Part shown: piece after piece, positions 7,735 to 18,328 of the stretch
Numbering within the stretch: the first letter of the stretch is position 1
Layout of the letters: each line of letters begins with the position of its first letter
Source of the DNA: Actinomycetes bacterium
GTDB lineage: Bacteria; Actinomycetota; Actinomycetes; Propionibacteriales; Nocardioidaceae
Reading direction: 5' to 3'
Assembly (NCBI GenBank): GCA_023460975.1
Contig: JAEWOG010000034.1
Coordinates: 1-30,705 of the forward strand
DNA length: 30,705 bases
Notes under the pieces: model-generated
Seen by the model: only the letters and a program-made list of their open reading frames with translations
The model's database searches: none
What the model was told of the DNA's origin: nothing
Translations under genes and position numbers: made by a program

Positions 7735-8082
7735 GCGTCATACAAACCGGCGTCGGGCCCGCCGCGCGTCATACAAACCGGCCCCGCCCCGCCCCGCGTC
7801 ATACAAACCGGCCCCGCCCGGCCCCGCGTCATACAAAGCCGTACCTATGGGTGCGGGTCTGTATGACGGATGCGGGCGAGGCGACCACAACGTATGACGC
7901 ACGCCCACGCCCGCCGCGCGTCATACAAACCGGCGTCGAGCCCGTCCCGCGTCATACAAAGCCGTACCTATGGGTGCGGGTCTGTATGACGGATGCGGCG
8001 AGGCGGGCACAACGTATGACGCACGCGGCGAGACGAGCGCTACGTATGACGCACGCGGCGCGGCGAGCGCTACGTATGACGC
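7735..8082. repeat. Array of twelve CGTCATAC / GTATGACG half-sites with 30-31 base period
   Basis: Six forward copies of GCGTCATACAAA begin at 7735, 7766, 7796, 7826, 7918 and 7949. Six inverted copies (GTATGACG core) lie at 7860, 7891, 7983, 8013, 8043 and 8073. Within runs the spacing is 30 or 31 bases, near three helical turns. Spacers are almost pure G+C. The 53 bases at 7823-7875 recur identically at 7946-7998, and each holds a long hairpin: outer arms CGTCATACA/TGTATGACG and an inner seven-pair stem CCGTACC/GGTGCGG (one wobble) with a TATG loop. The units at 8015-8044 and 8045-8074 differ at two bases. The array fills the gap between the lipase terminator and the stop of the convergent 52-residue gene. 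I see no gene inside it. Confidence 0.9.
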
Positions 8083-8086
8083 CGCC

Positions 8087-8245
8087 TCAGACGGCCCAGG
8101 AGAAGGTCTCGGCGACGTGATCAGCCATGGGGTACACCCCACGGAGCTCGTCGCGTCGGTTGAGGAGTTCGTACAGGTCACGCACGTTGTCGTCGCGCAA
8201 ACGGTGGCGGCGGACGGTCTCGGACTCGTGGTCCCGCTGGTTCAT
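8087..8245 (-). CDS. 52-residue small protein, unknown function
   Basis: A short gene with a textbook Shine-Dalgarno, GGAGGTGA (minus strand, 8258-8251), five bases before ATG at 8245. The product starts MNQRDHESETVRRHRLRDDN and continues to VYPMADHVAETFSWAV. The first two thirds are highly charged and predicted helical (RDDNVRDLYELLNRRDEL); the end is more hydrophobic with Trp. There is no signal peptide, membrane segment or cysteine. I do not recognise a family. It lies 121 bases downstream of the MFS gene on the same strand, and the repeat array ends five bases past its stop. The ribosome-binding site is the main evidence for it being real. Confidence 0.68.
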   Translation of the reverse strand: MNQRDHESETVRRHRLRDDNVRDLYELLNRRDELRGVYPMADHVAETFSWAV

Positions 8246-8322
8246 GGGGTTCACCTCCGGTGCTCTGGCCGGGGACGATCTGCCCCGGTTCCCAGAGCCT
8301 CTCGGATGGCGGCTACCGGGGC

Positions 8323-8350
8323 GTTGACGGCACGTTACGAGTACGTCAAC
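8323..8350. promoter_or_regulatory. Inverted repeat GTTGACG-N14-CGTCAAC
   Basis: Seven-base arms at 8323-8329 and 8344-8350 face each other across 14 bases, between the MFS stop and the small gene. No -10 box sits at proper distance from either TTGACG, so an operator or a transcript hairpin is likelier than a promoter. The half-site TTGACG also makes up the palindrome before icd (18156-18167). Confidence 0.4.
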
Positions 8351-8366
8351 AGGTGCGTGACGCGGC

Positions 8367-9575
8367 TCACGCGGACGCGTTCTGGCGGCGCTGGAGTACG
8401 GCGGAGGCCAGCAGGAGTGCGACCCCCAGCACCGACAGCCCCGCACCCACGATGCCCGGGGCCCGGAATCCCCAGCCCGCCGCGATGACGAGGCCGCCCA
8501 GCCACGCGCCGAGCGCGTTGGCGATGTTGAGGGACGCGTGGTTCATTGCCGCACCCATCGTCGGGGCGTCCCGGCTGACCTGCATCAGGCGCAGCTGGAG
8601 GTTGACCACCATGATCGAGCCGAGCGTCGTGATCGCGAAGACGATCGGGAGCGTCCCCCAGCCCGTCGGGGCGAGCACGCTGAACAGCAGCAGGCTGATC
8701 CCCTGGCCAGTACCGCCGATGAGCAGGCTGCGCATGATCGACCAGTCCGCCATCCGTCCGGCAAGCCACGTGCCGGCCACCATGCCGAGGCCGAACGCGG
8801 TCAGGAACACCGGCGCCACCGACTGCGGAAGACCGCCGACCTCGGTGATGGTCGGGACGATGTAGGTGTAGACAGCGAACATGCCGCCGAACCCGACCGC
8901 ACCCGCGAGCAGCGTGAGGATGACCTGCGGCCGCTTGAGTGCAGCGAGTTCCGTACGCCAGTGCGCCTCGGTGTCGCCGGGGATCGGGGGGACACAGGCC
9001 AGCAACATTGCGATCGTGACGAGACCGAGCACGGAGACCAGCCAGAACGCGGACTCCCAGCCGAGGTTCTGCCCCAGCCAGGTGGCGGCGGGCACGCCAG
9101 CCACGTTGGCGAACGACAGCCCCAGCATCACCGCGGCGACAGCTCGACCCGCGCGTCCGGGCGGAGCGAGCTGTGCGGCCACCAGGGAGGCGACACCGAA
9201 GTACGCGCCGTGCGGCAGTCCGCTGGCGAAGCGGGCGGCGAGGAGGCCGTCGTACGAGGTGGCCAACGCCGTGGCCGCGTTGCCGAGCGCGAAGAGTCCC
9301 ATCAGGCCCAGCAGGACCGCACGCCGCGGTAGCCGGGACCCCAGGAACGCCACGAGCGGAGCACCCACCACGACGCCGATCGCGTACGCCGAGATCGCGT
9401 GACCAGCCGTTGGGATCGACACGTCGACCGCACTCGCCAACTGCGGGAGCAACCCCATCGAGACGAACTCGGTCGTGCCGATCGCGAACCCACCCATCGC
9501 CAGCGCGAGGACGACGAGCGCGAAATGACGGGTCCGGGTCTCGGTGGCAGGCACGGGGGTGAGTTGCGTGGTCAT
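8367..9575 (-). CDS. MFS transporter, DHA1 (AraJ/NepI-like drug or sugar efflux) group
   Basis: The 402-residue protein shows twelve hydrophobic segments in two halves, typical of drug:H+ antiporter family 1. The first helix carries GGFAIGTTEFVSMGLLP, the signature of the AraJ/YdhP/NepI branch. The loop between helices 2 and 3 is FLGSRLPRRAVLLG, motif A of the superfamily. The central cytoplasmic loop is near residues 195-215 (DTEAHWRTELAALKRPQ). It probably exports a small organic solute by proton antiport; the substrate cannot be read. ATG at 9575 lacks a clear Shine-Dalgarno. Upstream at 9591-9621 is an imperfect dyad with GCCCG/CGGGC arms, a possible operator. It is divergent from the broken lipoprotein gene. 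Confidence 0.9.
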   Translation of the reverse strand: MTTQLTPVPATETRTRHFALVVLALAMGGFAIGTTEFVSMGLLPQLASAVDVSIPTAGHAISAYAIGVVVGAPLVAFLGSRLPRRAVLLGLMGLFALGNAATALATSYDGLLAARFASGLPHGAYFGVASLVAAQLAPPGRAGRAVAAVMLGLSFANVAGVPAATWLGQNLGWESAFWLVSVLGLVTIAMLLACVPPIPGDTEAHWRTELAALKRPQVILTLLAGAVGFGGMFAVYTYIVPTITEVGGLPQSVAPVFLTAFGLGMVAGTWLAGRMADWSIMRSLLIGGTGQGISLLLFSVLAPTGWGTLPIVFAITTLGSIMVVNLQLRLMQVSRDAPTMGAAMNHASLNIANALGAWLGGLVIAAGWGFRAPGIVGAGLSVLGVALLLASAVLQRRQNASA

Positions 9576-9704
9576 CGTCTGGTCAACAGTGCCCGCTCAT
9601 GCGCTATTCCGCACAACGGGCATCCAGCGTCACGGTTTTCGCGGGCACTCCTACGTCAGGCACCGGCATGTTTCACGGGCAGATTTCGCGAGTCTTGTCG
9701 CTCC

Positions 9705-9734
9705 TTGACAACTCTTTTGCGCCACAACGACCAT
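9705..9734 (+). promoter_or_regulatory. Possible promoter of the broken lipoprotein gene
   Basis: A perfect TTGACA lies at 9705-9710. The best -10 at 17-18 bases, GACCAT (9729-9734), is poor. The rest of the 9576-9803 gap holds an imperfect dyad at 9591-9621 and nothing else I can name. Confidence 0.3.
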
Positions 9735-9803
9735 CAGCGAGTTCTTCGACACCACGGATGTAGCGAACATCGCTGTGGCCTACCCATGATGGAGGCGCGG
9801 ACC

Positions 9804-10207
9804 ATGAGGGCTCTCTCGTCCGGTGTGAGCATCGCGGCACTGGTCCTGTGCCTTTCGGCGTGCGGTGACCAACAGCGGGCGCTGGACGACGAAGTCGCAC
9901 CGGCGGCCTCCAGCACGTCTGCGGCTCCTGGCCTCGACTGCAATGAGGGTGTCGAAACACAGTCATCGGACGAGCCGTACCGGAACCGGGCGAGCCCGCC
10001 CTGTGGATGCTCACACGGGTCACCGGAACTGAGGACTTTGACGGATACCGCCTCACCGCCTTCTTCTCCGTGGTGGGGACCATCGACGGTCGCATCGTGA
10101 TGTCGGGGGATGCCCTCGCCGCACGCGAGGCCGAGGAGGCGGGCACCCTCGACGCGCTGACCCGCACCCTCGCCACTGCACGCTCCGGTGTTCAGCCGGC
10201 CAAGTGA
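9804..10207 (+). pseudogene. Lipoprotein gene with a frameshift
   Basis: From ATG 9804 the product starts MRALSSGVSIAALVLCLSAC, a lipoprotein signal with lipobox LSAC|G, then runs on to DEPYRNR. There the frame is lost into an unlikely Pro/Cys/Ser tail. The neighbouring frame continues as GEPALWMLTRVTGTEDFDGY and stops at 10207 after VQPAK. One extra G in the CCGGG at 9986-9990 would rejoin the parts into a 134-residue secreted lipoprotein. This is therefore either a real one-base deletion or a sequencing error in a G run. The family is not recognised. The stop lies 16 bases inside the 3' end of the convergent ABC gene. A GGAGG at 9791 precedes the start by eight bases. Confidence 0.65.
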
Positions 10208-13200
10208 CCCCACCGGAAGGACAGCTCACGCCATGGCCCCGTCGCCGCCACGCGGCCATCGACCAGCACGACGACGCGATCGGCCTGGGCCAGCGCGGCC
10301 CGCTTCGCGGTCGCCCCGATGACCGTGGTCCCCCGCTCCGACAACGCGCGCCACAGCTCGATCTCGGTCGTCGCGTCGAGCGCCGACGAGACGTCGTCGG
10401 CGAGCACGAGCTCGGCGTCGGTCGCCAGCGCCCGGGCCAGCGCGAGACGCTGCACCTGACCGCCCGAGAGCCGTACGCCCCGGTGCCCCACCAGCGAGTC
10501 CTTGCCCCCGGCCTCGTCGATGTCCTCGCCCAGACGGGCGGCGCGGACCGGGTCGTCGAAGCGCCGGTCGTGACCGAGCCGCACATTGTCGGCGAACGTG
10601 CCCGAGAGCACCCTCGGAACCTGGGCGGCGTATGAGACCTGGCCGGGTCGCATGAAGATCTGCGCATCCTCGACCGTCTCGCCGTTCCACAGCACGTCGC
10701 CGCCGTGCTCGATCAGGCCGGCCATGGCGGCCAGCATGCTCGACTTGCCCGACCCGATCTGCCCCACCAGCAGGACGAGTTCGCCCTGGTGCACGGTCAG
10801 GTCGACGTCGCTCACACCGATCGTGCCGTCGTCGTGCAGCGCCGAGAAGCCCCGAAGCGTCAGCTCCTGAAGCGGCACCCGCTCGACGGGCTCAGGCTCC
10901 GGGGAGGTGCCCGCGACGAGGTCGACGCCGGGCGGGAGATCCATCAGGTCGACGCCGCCGGCGAAGCGCGCCGTCTCCTTCTGCCACGCTCGCGTGCCCG
11001 GCGCCTCGGTGACCACCAGCCCGGCCACCCGGCCGAACCAGTCGAAGCCCGCGACGGCGTTGGCCACCAGCAGGGTCGTGCCGAGACCCCAGCCGCCGCC
11101 GACGAAGACCCACCAGGCAGCCACGACGCCGCACTGGACCATCACCATCGGGACGCCGTCGAGCAGCGCCTGCACCCGGTGCTCGCGTACGGCTGCCTGG
11201 ACCCGGCCGCCGTCAACCTTGAGCAGGTGCGCGTGAACGGCAGGGGTCGCAGCAGCGAGCTTGACCGTACGCGCGGAGTCGAGCACCGAGACCAGCGACC
11301 GCCCGAAGCCCGCCCGGGCCCGCGACGACTCAGCCGCGGACCGCCCAGCGATGGGGCGGCCAAAGGTCGAGGCGAGCGCCGAGACGACCAGCACGGTCAG
11401 CAGCACCGCTCCGGCGATCCACGTGCCGGCGAGCAACGCGGTGACGGCAGCGAGGATCATGCCGTTGATGAAGTCGACCCACCGGTCCGCGTAGCGCGCG
11501 TACCGGTCGGCGTCCATCGTGCGCGCGACGACCTCGCCCGGGGGCGTACGCGGCAGCCGGTGCTGCGCGGTCTGGCCGTACAGGACCGACATGCGGGTGC
11601 GCAGCAGGATCTCGATCCACCAGCGCGGGTAGCGGTAGAAGGCGTCGGCGAGCATCAAGGGTGCCGCGAGCAACGACACGACCAGCGCCCCGACCATCCA
11701 CCCGGAGGCGCCCTGGTCCCCGAGATCCTCGACGAGGTGACCCCAGATCAAACCCGTCATGGCGCCCTGGGCGCCCGTGATGGAGGCGCCGAGGAAGAGC
11801 GCCGCCCCAGCCAGTCCCCACGCGGGTCGCACGCTCAGGACGTGCCGGATGCCGCGCGTGAGCGAGGGGCCGGTGCCGACTTCTTCCACGTCCGGGGGTG
11901 GGCCGACCCGGCGCCGGCCACCGACAGATCGAGCGGCGTCGTCCAGGCTTGCGTGGGCCGGCTCCTGGTCCTCGGTTGTCTCGGCAACCTCGCGGTGGGC
12001 TTCCTCCACCCGGCTGGCCGCCAGCAGGTCCCGGAACGGGCCGTCGATCACCGCCAGCTCAGAGCGCGGGCCGGCCTGGACGACGTGGCCGTGGTCGAGC
12101 ACTGCCACGAGCGGAGCACGCTCGATCGTGGTGAGGCGGTGGGCGATGAGCACGCCGGTGCGTCCGCGGAGCAGCCTGTCGGATGCCGCCACCACGCGGC
12201 GCTCGGTCAGCGGGTCCATCCGAGCGGTCGCCTCGTCGAGGACGACCACCTTGACGTCGCGGATCAGCAGCCGCGCGAAGGCGACCAGCTGCTCCTCGCC
12301 GGCCGAGAGCTTGGTGCCGCCCGGTCCCAACAGGGTGTCGATGCCCTGGGGCAGGCCGGACACCCACTCGGTGAGACCGAGCTGCTCCACGGCGGCCAGG
12401 ACTGCCTCGCGGGGACGCTCGGCGAACAACGTGATGTTCTCGGCGAGGGTGCCCGCGAGAATCTCGGTGCGTTGCGTCACCACACCGACGCTGGCGCGCA
12501 GCTGCTGCAGGTCGAGGTCGCGTACGTCCACGCCCCCGAGGAACACGGCACCCCGCGGCGGCTCAACGGCGCGCGAGACCAGGGACGCCACGGTCGACTT
12601 GCCCGATCCCGTACGGCCGACGAGCGCGATCGTCTGACCCGCGGGCACCGACAAGGTGACGTCGCGCAGGGCGAAGGACCCCTCCGCATAGCTGAAGTCG
12701 AGGTGGGAGACCTCGAGGTCGTAGGCCGGCAGGTCGGGCGCGTCCAGGCCGCCTGCGGGCTCGGGCGGCAGGGCCAGCATCTGGCGCAGCCGAATGACGG
12801 CTCCCATCCCGGCCTGGATGTCGGGAAGGTGGTTGGCGAGCATCGCGACCTGGCCCACGAAGGTGGACGACACCAGGAACAGGGTCACCAGGCGGGCAAC
12901 GCTCAGCTCGCCGGAAGCCGCCAGCGCGACCCCGGCGACGCCGATGCCAGCGAGGAGTCCGTGCAGCAACACCCCGGCACGTCGACCGAGGCGCGCCTCG
13001 ACGCTCACGACGTCGCGGAACTTCGCGTGGACCGATGCCGAGAGTTTGGTGACGCGCGAGACGACGTGGGCCTGACCCAGGCTCGTACGGAGGTCGTCGC
13101 GTCCAGCGATGCCCTCCTCGAGCGCGGCGGCGTGGTCGGTCCACGCCATCTCCTCGATCACCTTGCGGCGAGCGATCTCGCCCAGCAGACGTCGGATGGA

Positions 13201-13758
13201 TGCGAAGGTGATCGCGGCCAGCAGCGGGAACAACAGCCACGCCGGCCACCAGGTCAGGCCCGCAACGATCCACATCGGGACTGCACCGAAGAGGGTGCGC
13301 GCCAGCATCCACAACTGCCACCGCATGAGGTTGCCGACCTCGTGGGTGTCGTCGTCGACGCGGTCGAGGATCTCGCCGACCGCCTGCTCGTTGAGCGCGC
13401 TCAGCGGCTGGCTCAGCGCTGCATTGAGCAGGTCCTCGCGCAACTCTCCCTCGACCCGGTCCGAGACACCGACCCACATCACCTTGCCGGCGGTGTCGAC
13501 GATCGACGCCCCCACCACGCACAGGGCCAGGGTCGCGATCAACGCCGCCGACGGCGACTCGGCCAGGCGACCGGCCACCACCGTCCCCAGCGTGGTGCCG
13601 ACCGCCGCGACGGCGGCGAGCACCAGCGCGACGAGCGCGACCGGAGTGCGCAGGCGGCGCAGATCGACGGCGCGTCGCACAGGGGCCCGGCCGGTGTCAG
13701 CGGATGGCTGCGAGGGGGGCTGCGGGCTGTTGGTCTGCGGGGCGAGCGTGCTGGTCAT
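10192..13758 (-). CDS. Fused ABC exporter, TMD-NBD-TMD-NBD in one chain
   Basis: The 1188-residue protein is two type-IV ABC exporter halves in tandem. TMD1 covers about 35-320 and TMD2 about 650-880. NBD1 has Walker A GRTGSGKS (about 380), the altered signature LSAGEEQ (about 486), Walker B VVVLDEATARMD (about 507) and switch AHRLTT (about 540). NBD2 has Walker A GQIGSGKS (about 1000), the normal signature LSGGQVQ (about 1099), Walker B ELVLADDVSSALD, where Asp replaces the catalytic Glu, and TAKR instead of SHR at the switch. One ATP site is thus degenerate and the other canonical. The substrate is unknown; such pumps move lipids, drugs or peptides. It follows the VWA gene by 117 bases. A TAATGT box lies nine bases before ATG, so a very short leader is possible. 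Confidence 0.93.
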   Translation of the reverse strand: MTSTLAPQTNSPQPPSQPSADTGRAPVRRAVDLRRLRTPVALVALVLAAVAAVGTTLGTVVAGRLAESPSAALIATLALCVVGASIVDTAGKVMWVGVSDRVEGELREDLLNAALSQPLSALNEQAVGEILDRVDDDTHEVGNLMRWQLWMLARTLFGAVPMWIVAGLTWWPAWLLFPLLAAITFASIRRLLGEIARRKVIEEMAWTDHAAALEEGIAGRDDLRTSLGQAHVVSRVTKLSASVHAKFRDVVSVEARLGRRAGVLLHGLLAGIGVAGVALAASGELSVARLVTLFLVSSTFVGQVAMLANHLPDIQAGMGAVIRLRQMLALPPEPAGGLDAPDLPAYDLEVSHLDFSYAEGSFALRDVTLSVPAGQTIALVGRTGSGKSTVASLVSRAVEPPRGAVFLGGVDVRDLDLQQLRASVGVVTQRTEILAGTLAENITLFAERPREAVLAAVEQLGLTEWVSGLPQGIDTLLGPGGTKLSAGEEQLVAFARLLIRDVKVVVLDEATARMDPLTERRVVAASDRLLRGRTGVLIAHRLTTIERAPLVAVLDHGHVVQAGPRSELAVIDGPFRDLLAASRVEEAHREVAETTEDQEPAHASLDDAARSVGGRRRVGPPPDVEEVGTGPSLTRGIRHVLSVRPAWGLAGAALFLGASITGAQGAMTGLIWGHLVEDLGDQGASGWMVGALVVSLLAAPLMLADAFYRYPRWWIEILLRTRMSVLYGQTAQHRLPRTPPGEVVARTMDADRYARYADRWVDFINGMILAAVTALLAGTWIAGAVLLTVLVVSALASTFGRPIAGRSAAESSRARAGFGRSLVSVLDSARTVKLAAATPAVHAHLLKVDGGRVQAAVREHRVQALLDGVPMVMVQCGVVAAWWVFVGGGWGLGTTLLVANAVAGFDWFGRVAGLVVTEAPGTRAWQKETARFAGGVDLMDLPPGVDLVAGTSPEPEPVERVPLQELTLRGFSALHDDGTIGVSDVDLTVHQGELVLLVGQIGSGKSSMLAAMAGLIEHGGDVLWNGETVEDAQIFMRPGQVSYAAQVPRVLSGTFADNVRLGHDRRFDDPVRAARLGEDIDEAGGKDSLVGHRGVRLSGGQVQRLALARALATDAELVLADDVSSALDATTEIELWRALSERGTTVIGATAKRAALAQADRVVVLVDGRVAATGPWRELSFRWGHLAG

Positions 13759-13875
13759 CGTCCACCGACATTACGCCGCTGCACCGACAACTTTCCTCCG
13801 ATTTTCCGGCCTGTGAGCCGGTGGAGACCAAAGTCTCTCGCCCCCGCCCTCGCAGGCCGTACGAACCCCCAGCCG

Positions 13876-15804
13876 TCAGGGCGTCTTGCCCGCCGAGCGT
13901 CGTCGCACGGCCAACCCGATGAGCGTCGCGAGCAGCGCGACGGCGACCAACGCCCCGGCCAGCATGGCCACCATCGGCCCGTCGATGCCACCCCGGGAGT
14001 CGTCGTCGGAGGGGGTTGCCGAACCCGGCTCCTCCGTCTCCTGGGTGGGCGAGGCGCTGGGGCTCGGCTCGGCGGTCTCCTCCTGCTCCCCCGAGGTGAA
14101 CTGCGGGGTGCTGAGGACGTCGCCAGTCACCGCCAGGTCGAGGCGGTACGGAACGGGCAGCTTGGGCAGGTTGCCCTGCGTGAGCGGTCCGGGGCCCAGC
14201 GTGAGGACGACGATGTGGGTGCCCGCGTAGAACGGTGCGTCCGACCCAGAGGCGAGCTTGTCGAAGTAGACGGCGCCCGAGGTCGCCGCTATCGCCACGT
14301 CGGGTCCCGTGACCCGCGCCTCGGAGTCCAGATCGGTGCCCTCCATGAAGCTGGTCGGCAACTCGGACCTCCCCGGGCCGAACACCTGCACGCCGAGCGA
14401 CGCAGTGTCCAGGCCGGCCTTGAGCACCGACCGGGACACGGCCTCGGTCTGCGCTCGTACGTCGACCTGCTGCCCCCAGTCGGCATCCACCGCGAAGGTG
14501 AGGATCTCACCGGGGACGATCTCACCGGCGTACGAGCCGGGATCGAGGGGCTCGGGGTCGGCAAAGCTCGTGCCGCCGCTCACTGGCGTCGTGACGTCGG
14601 CCGCGGGCTCAGCCCACACCGGATCCGAGGCAGGGTCCGAGGCCAGCGACTCGGGGTCCACGACCGGCGGGATCTCGAGCACCCGGATCTCGGCGGCCCC
14701 CTTGCGTGCCTCGGACCAGCGGTAGACCTCGACCTCGAAGACCAACTCGTCAGCCGTGCGGCAGGTCTCGTCACGGTCGAACTCGGACGCGGTCACCGAG
14801 GTGGCGGCCAGCCGGCCAAAACTCGTCAGGCCCACTGCGGCGTCGCAGGTGTATGCCTCGTCCGTGGCCAGCTTCGAGCGGACCATGACGCCCACGTCGC
14901 CCCGCCCGCGCACCGTGGCCGAGGCCACGAGCGATGAGCCCGGGATCGTGCGCTGGATCCGGTACTGGTAGAAGTCCTGACCCCGCTCGTAGGTGTCCAC
15001 CCAGTCGCCGGCAGTGATGACGGGCGCCTGGGCGGGATCCGCCGTCCCCCGCACCGGCTGGCCCACGGTCTGGTAGCCGCGGGCGCTGCGCTCCGCGAGC
15101 CGCGAGAGGCTCTTGGTGAGCTCCTCGGCGTCGCGGGCGTCGTAGTAGGTGCCATTGCCGTTGGCCGCGATGCACTCCAGGGCCGCGCGAGCCTTCGCGT
15201 CGACGTCGAGACCGACCACGTCGATGCGCAGGTCGATGCCCGTACGGGAGAGCTCCTCGGCCACGACGCACGGGTCGGGGTCGCAGGTCGGCACCCCGTC
15301 GGAGACGAGGATGATCGTGCGCGCGCCCTCGTTGCCGAGGTCCTTGCCGGCCTCGCGCAGGGCATGGCCGATCGGCGTCTCCCCGTACGGCTTGTAGGAC
15401 TCCACGGCGGCCGCCAGCTCGTCGCGATTGTCGACACCCGGCTCGACCACGAGCTCGGAGTCGGTGCACGCGCCGGGGTCCTTGGCCGAGAACACCTTCG
15501 AGCCGTACACCCGAAGCCCCACCTGCTGGGACTCGCCCAGCGCGTCGATCGCGACGCCGAGGGCCTGCTTGGCGGCCGCGATCTTGGTGGTGCCGCCTCC
15601 CGACGGCTCGGCCATGGAGCCGGATGAGTCGAGGACCAGCATCAGGCGTCCCGCGTCTGGATCGGCCTCGTCTGCCGCTCGTACCGTCCCGCTCGCAGAC
15701 GCCGGGGCGAGCGCTCCCATGCTCCCCAGCAGAACCTGGCTCGTCAGCAAGACCAACCCCGTCAGCAGCCCCACTGCCTTCACTCGTGCTCGCACCGACC
15801 TCAT
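13876..15804 (-). CDS. Secreted, membrane-anchored von Willebrand factor A domain protein
   Basis: From ATG 15804 the product is 642 residues. It has a signal peptide (MRSVRARVKAVGLLTG, hydrophobic to about residue 38, ALAPASASG cleavage region). A VWA domain spans about 52-235 with an intact MIDAS: LVLDSSGSM (DxSxS), Thr in GETPIGHAL and Asp in LVSDGVPTCD. A large beta-rich extracellular part follows. After a Ser/Thr/Pro/Glu linker (about 580-605) comes one C-terminal membrane helix (MVAMLAGALVAVALLATLIG) and RRR. Metal-dependent adhesion or protein assembly at the cell surface is the likely role. A longer frame from 15879 would run into the icd terminator hairpin, so the internal ATG is preferred; GTG 15795 is an alternative, better placed relative to GGGGAGG. 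Confidence 0.85.
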   Translation of the reverse strand: MRSVRARVKAVGLLTGLVLLTSQVLLGSMGALAPASASGTVRAADEADPDAGRLMLVLDSSGSMAEPSGGGTTKIAAAKQALGVAIDALGESQQVGLRVYGSKVFSAKDPGACTDSELVVEPGVDNRDELAAAVESYKPYGETPIGHALREAGKDLGNEGARTIILVSDGVPTCDPDPCVVAEELSRTGIDLRIDVVGLDVDAKARAALECIAANGNGTYYDARDAEELTKSLSRLAERSARGYQTVGQPVRGTADPAQAPVITAGDWVDTYERGQDFYQYRIQRTIPGSSLVASATVRGRGDVGVMVRSKLATDEAYTCDAAVGLTSFGRLAATSVTASEFDRDETCRTADELVFEVEVYRWSEARKGAAEIRVLEIPPVVDPESLASDPASDPVWAEPAADVTTPVSGGTSFADPEPLDPGSYAGEIVPGEILTFAVDADWGQQVDVRAQTEAVSRSVLKAGLDTASLGVQVFGPGRSELPTSFMEGTDLDSEARVTGPDVAIAATSGAVYFDKLASGSDAPFYAGTHIVVLTLGPGPLTQGNLPKLPVPYRLDLAVTGDVLSTPQFTSGEQEETAEPSPSASPTQETEEPGSATPSDDDSRGGIDGPMVAMLAGALVAVALLATLIGLAVRRRSAGKTP

Positions 15805-15875
15805 GCCTCCCCTGCGCCGCGGTCTGTTCGAGTCGACCCTTCCCCGTTCGACGTCGGCGAAACTCCCGGAACGCA

Positions 15876-15910
15876 GCACGGGCCGCCACCGAGTCGGTGG
15901 CGGCCCGTGC
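15876..15910 (-). terminator. Hairpin terminator after icd
   Basis: A perfect 15-bp stem (GCACGGGCCGCCACC and its complement) closes on a five-base loop, beginning 15 bases past the icd stop. No T tract follows on either strand. It separates icd from the VWA gene. Confidence 0.85.
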
Positions 15911-15925
15911 AGGGGCGTCGTGGCC

Positions 15926-18115
<2,190 letters not shown>

Positions 18116-18155
18116 GGTGCGACAACTCCTGTGGTGGTGTGCACGACGTGGATTA

Positions 18156-18167
18156 CTTGACGTCAAG
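18156..18167. promoter_or_regulatory. 12-bp perfect palindrome upstream of icd
   Basis: CTTGACGTCAAG lies 41 bases upstream of the icd start. On the minus strand its TTGACG could serve as a -35, but the best -10 at 17 bases is TGCACA, a poor match. A repressor or activator site is a fair reading. The rest of the 18116-18328 gap holds only weak promoter-like words. Confidence 0.45.
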
Positions 18168-18328
18168 ATACCTGACGCGCAGGGCGCGCCGAACATCGAG
18201 CGCACAGCCCAGCATCGGCCCTCGCGTGCGACGCGGCAACGTCGCTAGAGTTCCACGAAGCCCCACCCGGCTCGTACGGCCACAAATTGGGTGGGTTGGT
18301 ACGTCGCAGAAGAGGGAAGGCATCCGTC

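Noticed and set aside
7735..8082. CRISPR array
   Set aside because: The repeat core is only 8-16 bases, copies occur in both orientations, spacers are short G+C strings rather than unique sequences, and no cas gene is near.
7650..8120. A 156-codon open frame through the repeat array
   Set aside because: The product is only the translated repeat units (RHTNRPRPAP-like), with no ribosome site, and it also crosses the lipase terminator.
10705..14937. A 1410-codon open frame on the plus strand
   Set aside because: It is antisense to the ABC exporter and VWA genes. Its translation is low in hydrophobic residues and rich in Arg, His, Gly and Asp, as expected for a shadow frame in GC-rich DNA, while the minus-strand product has full ABC motifs.
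15805..15879. Upstream start (GTG 15879) for the VWA protein
   Set aside because: It would place the start codon inside the icd terminator stem and add 25 residues before an otherwise normal signal peptide.
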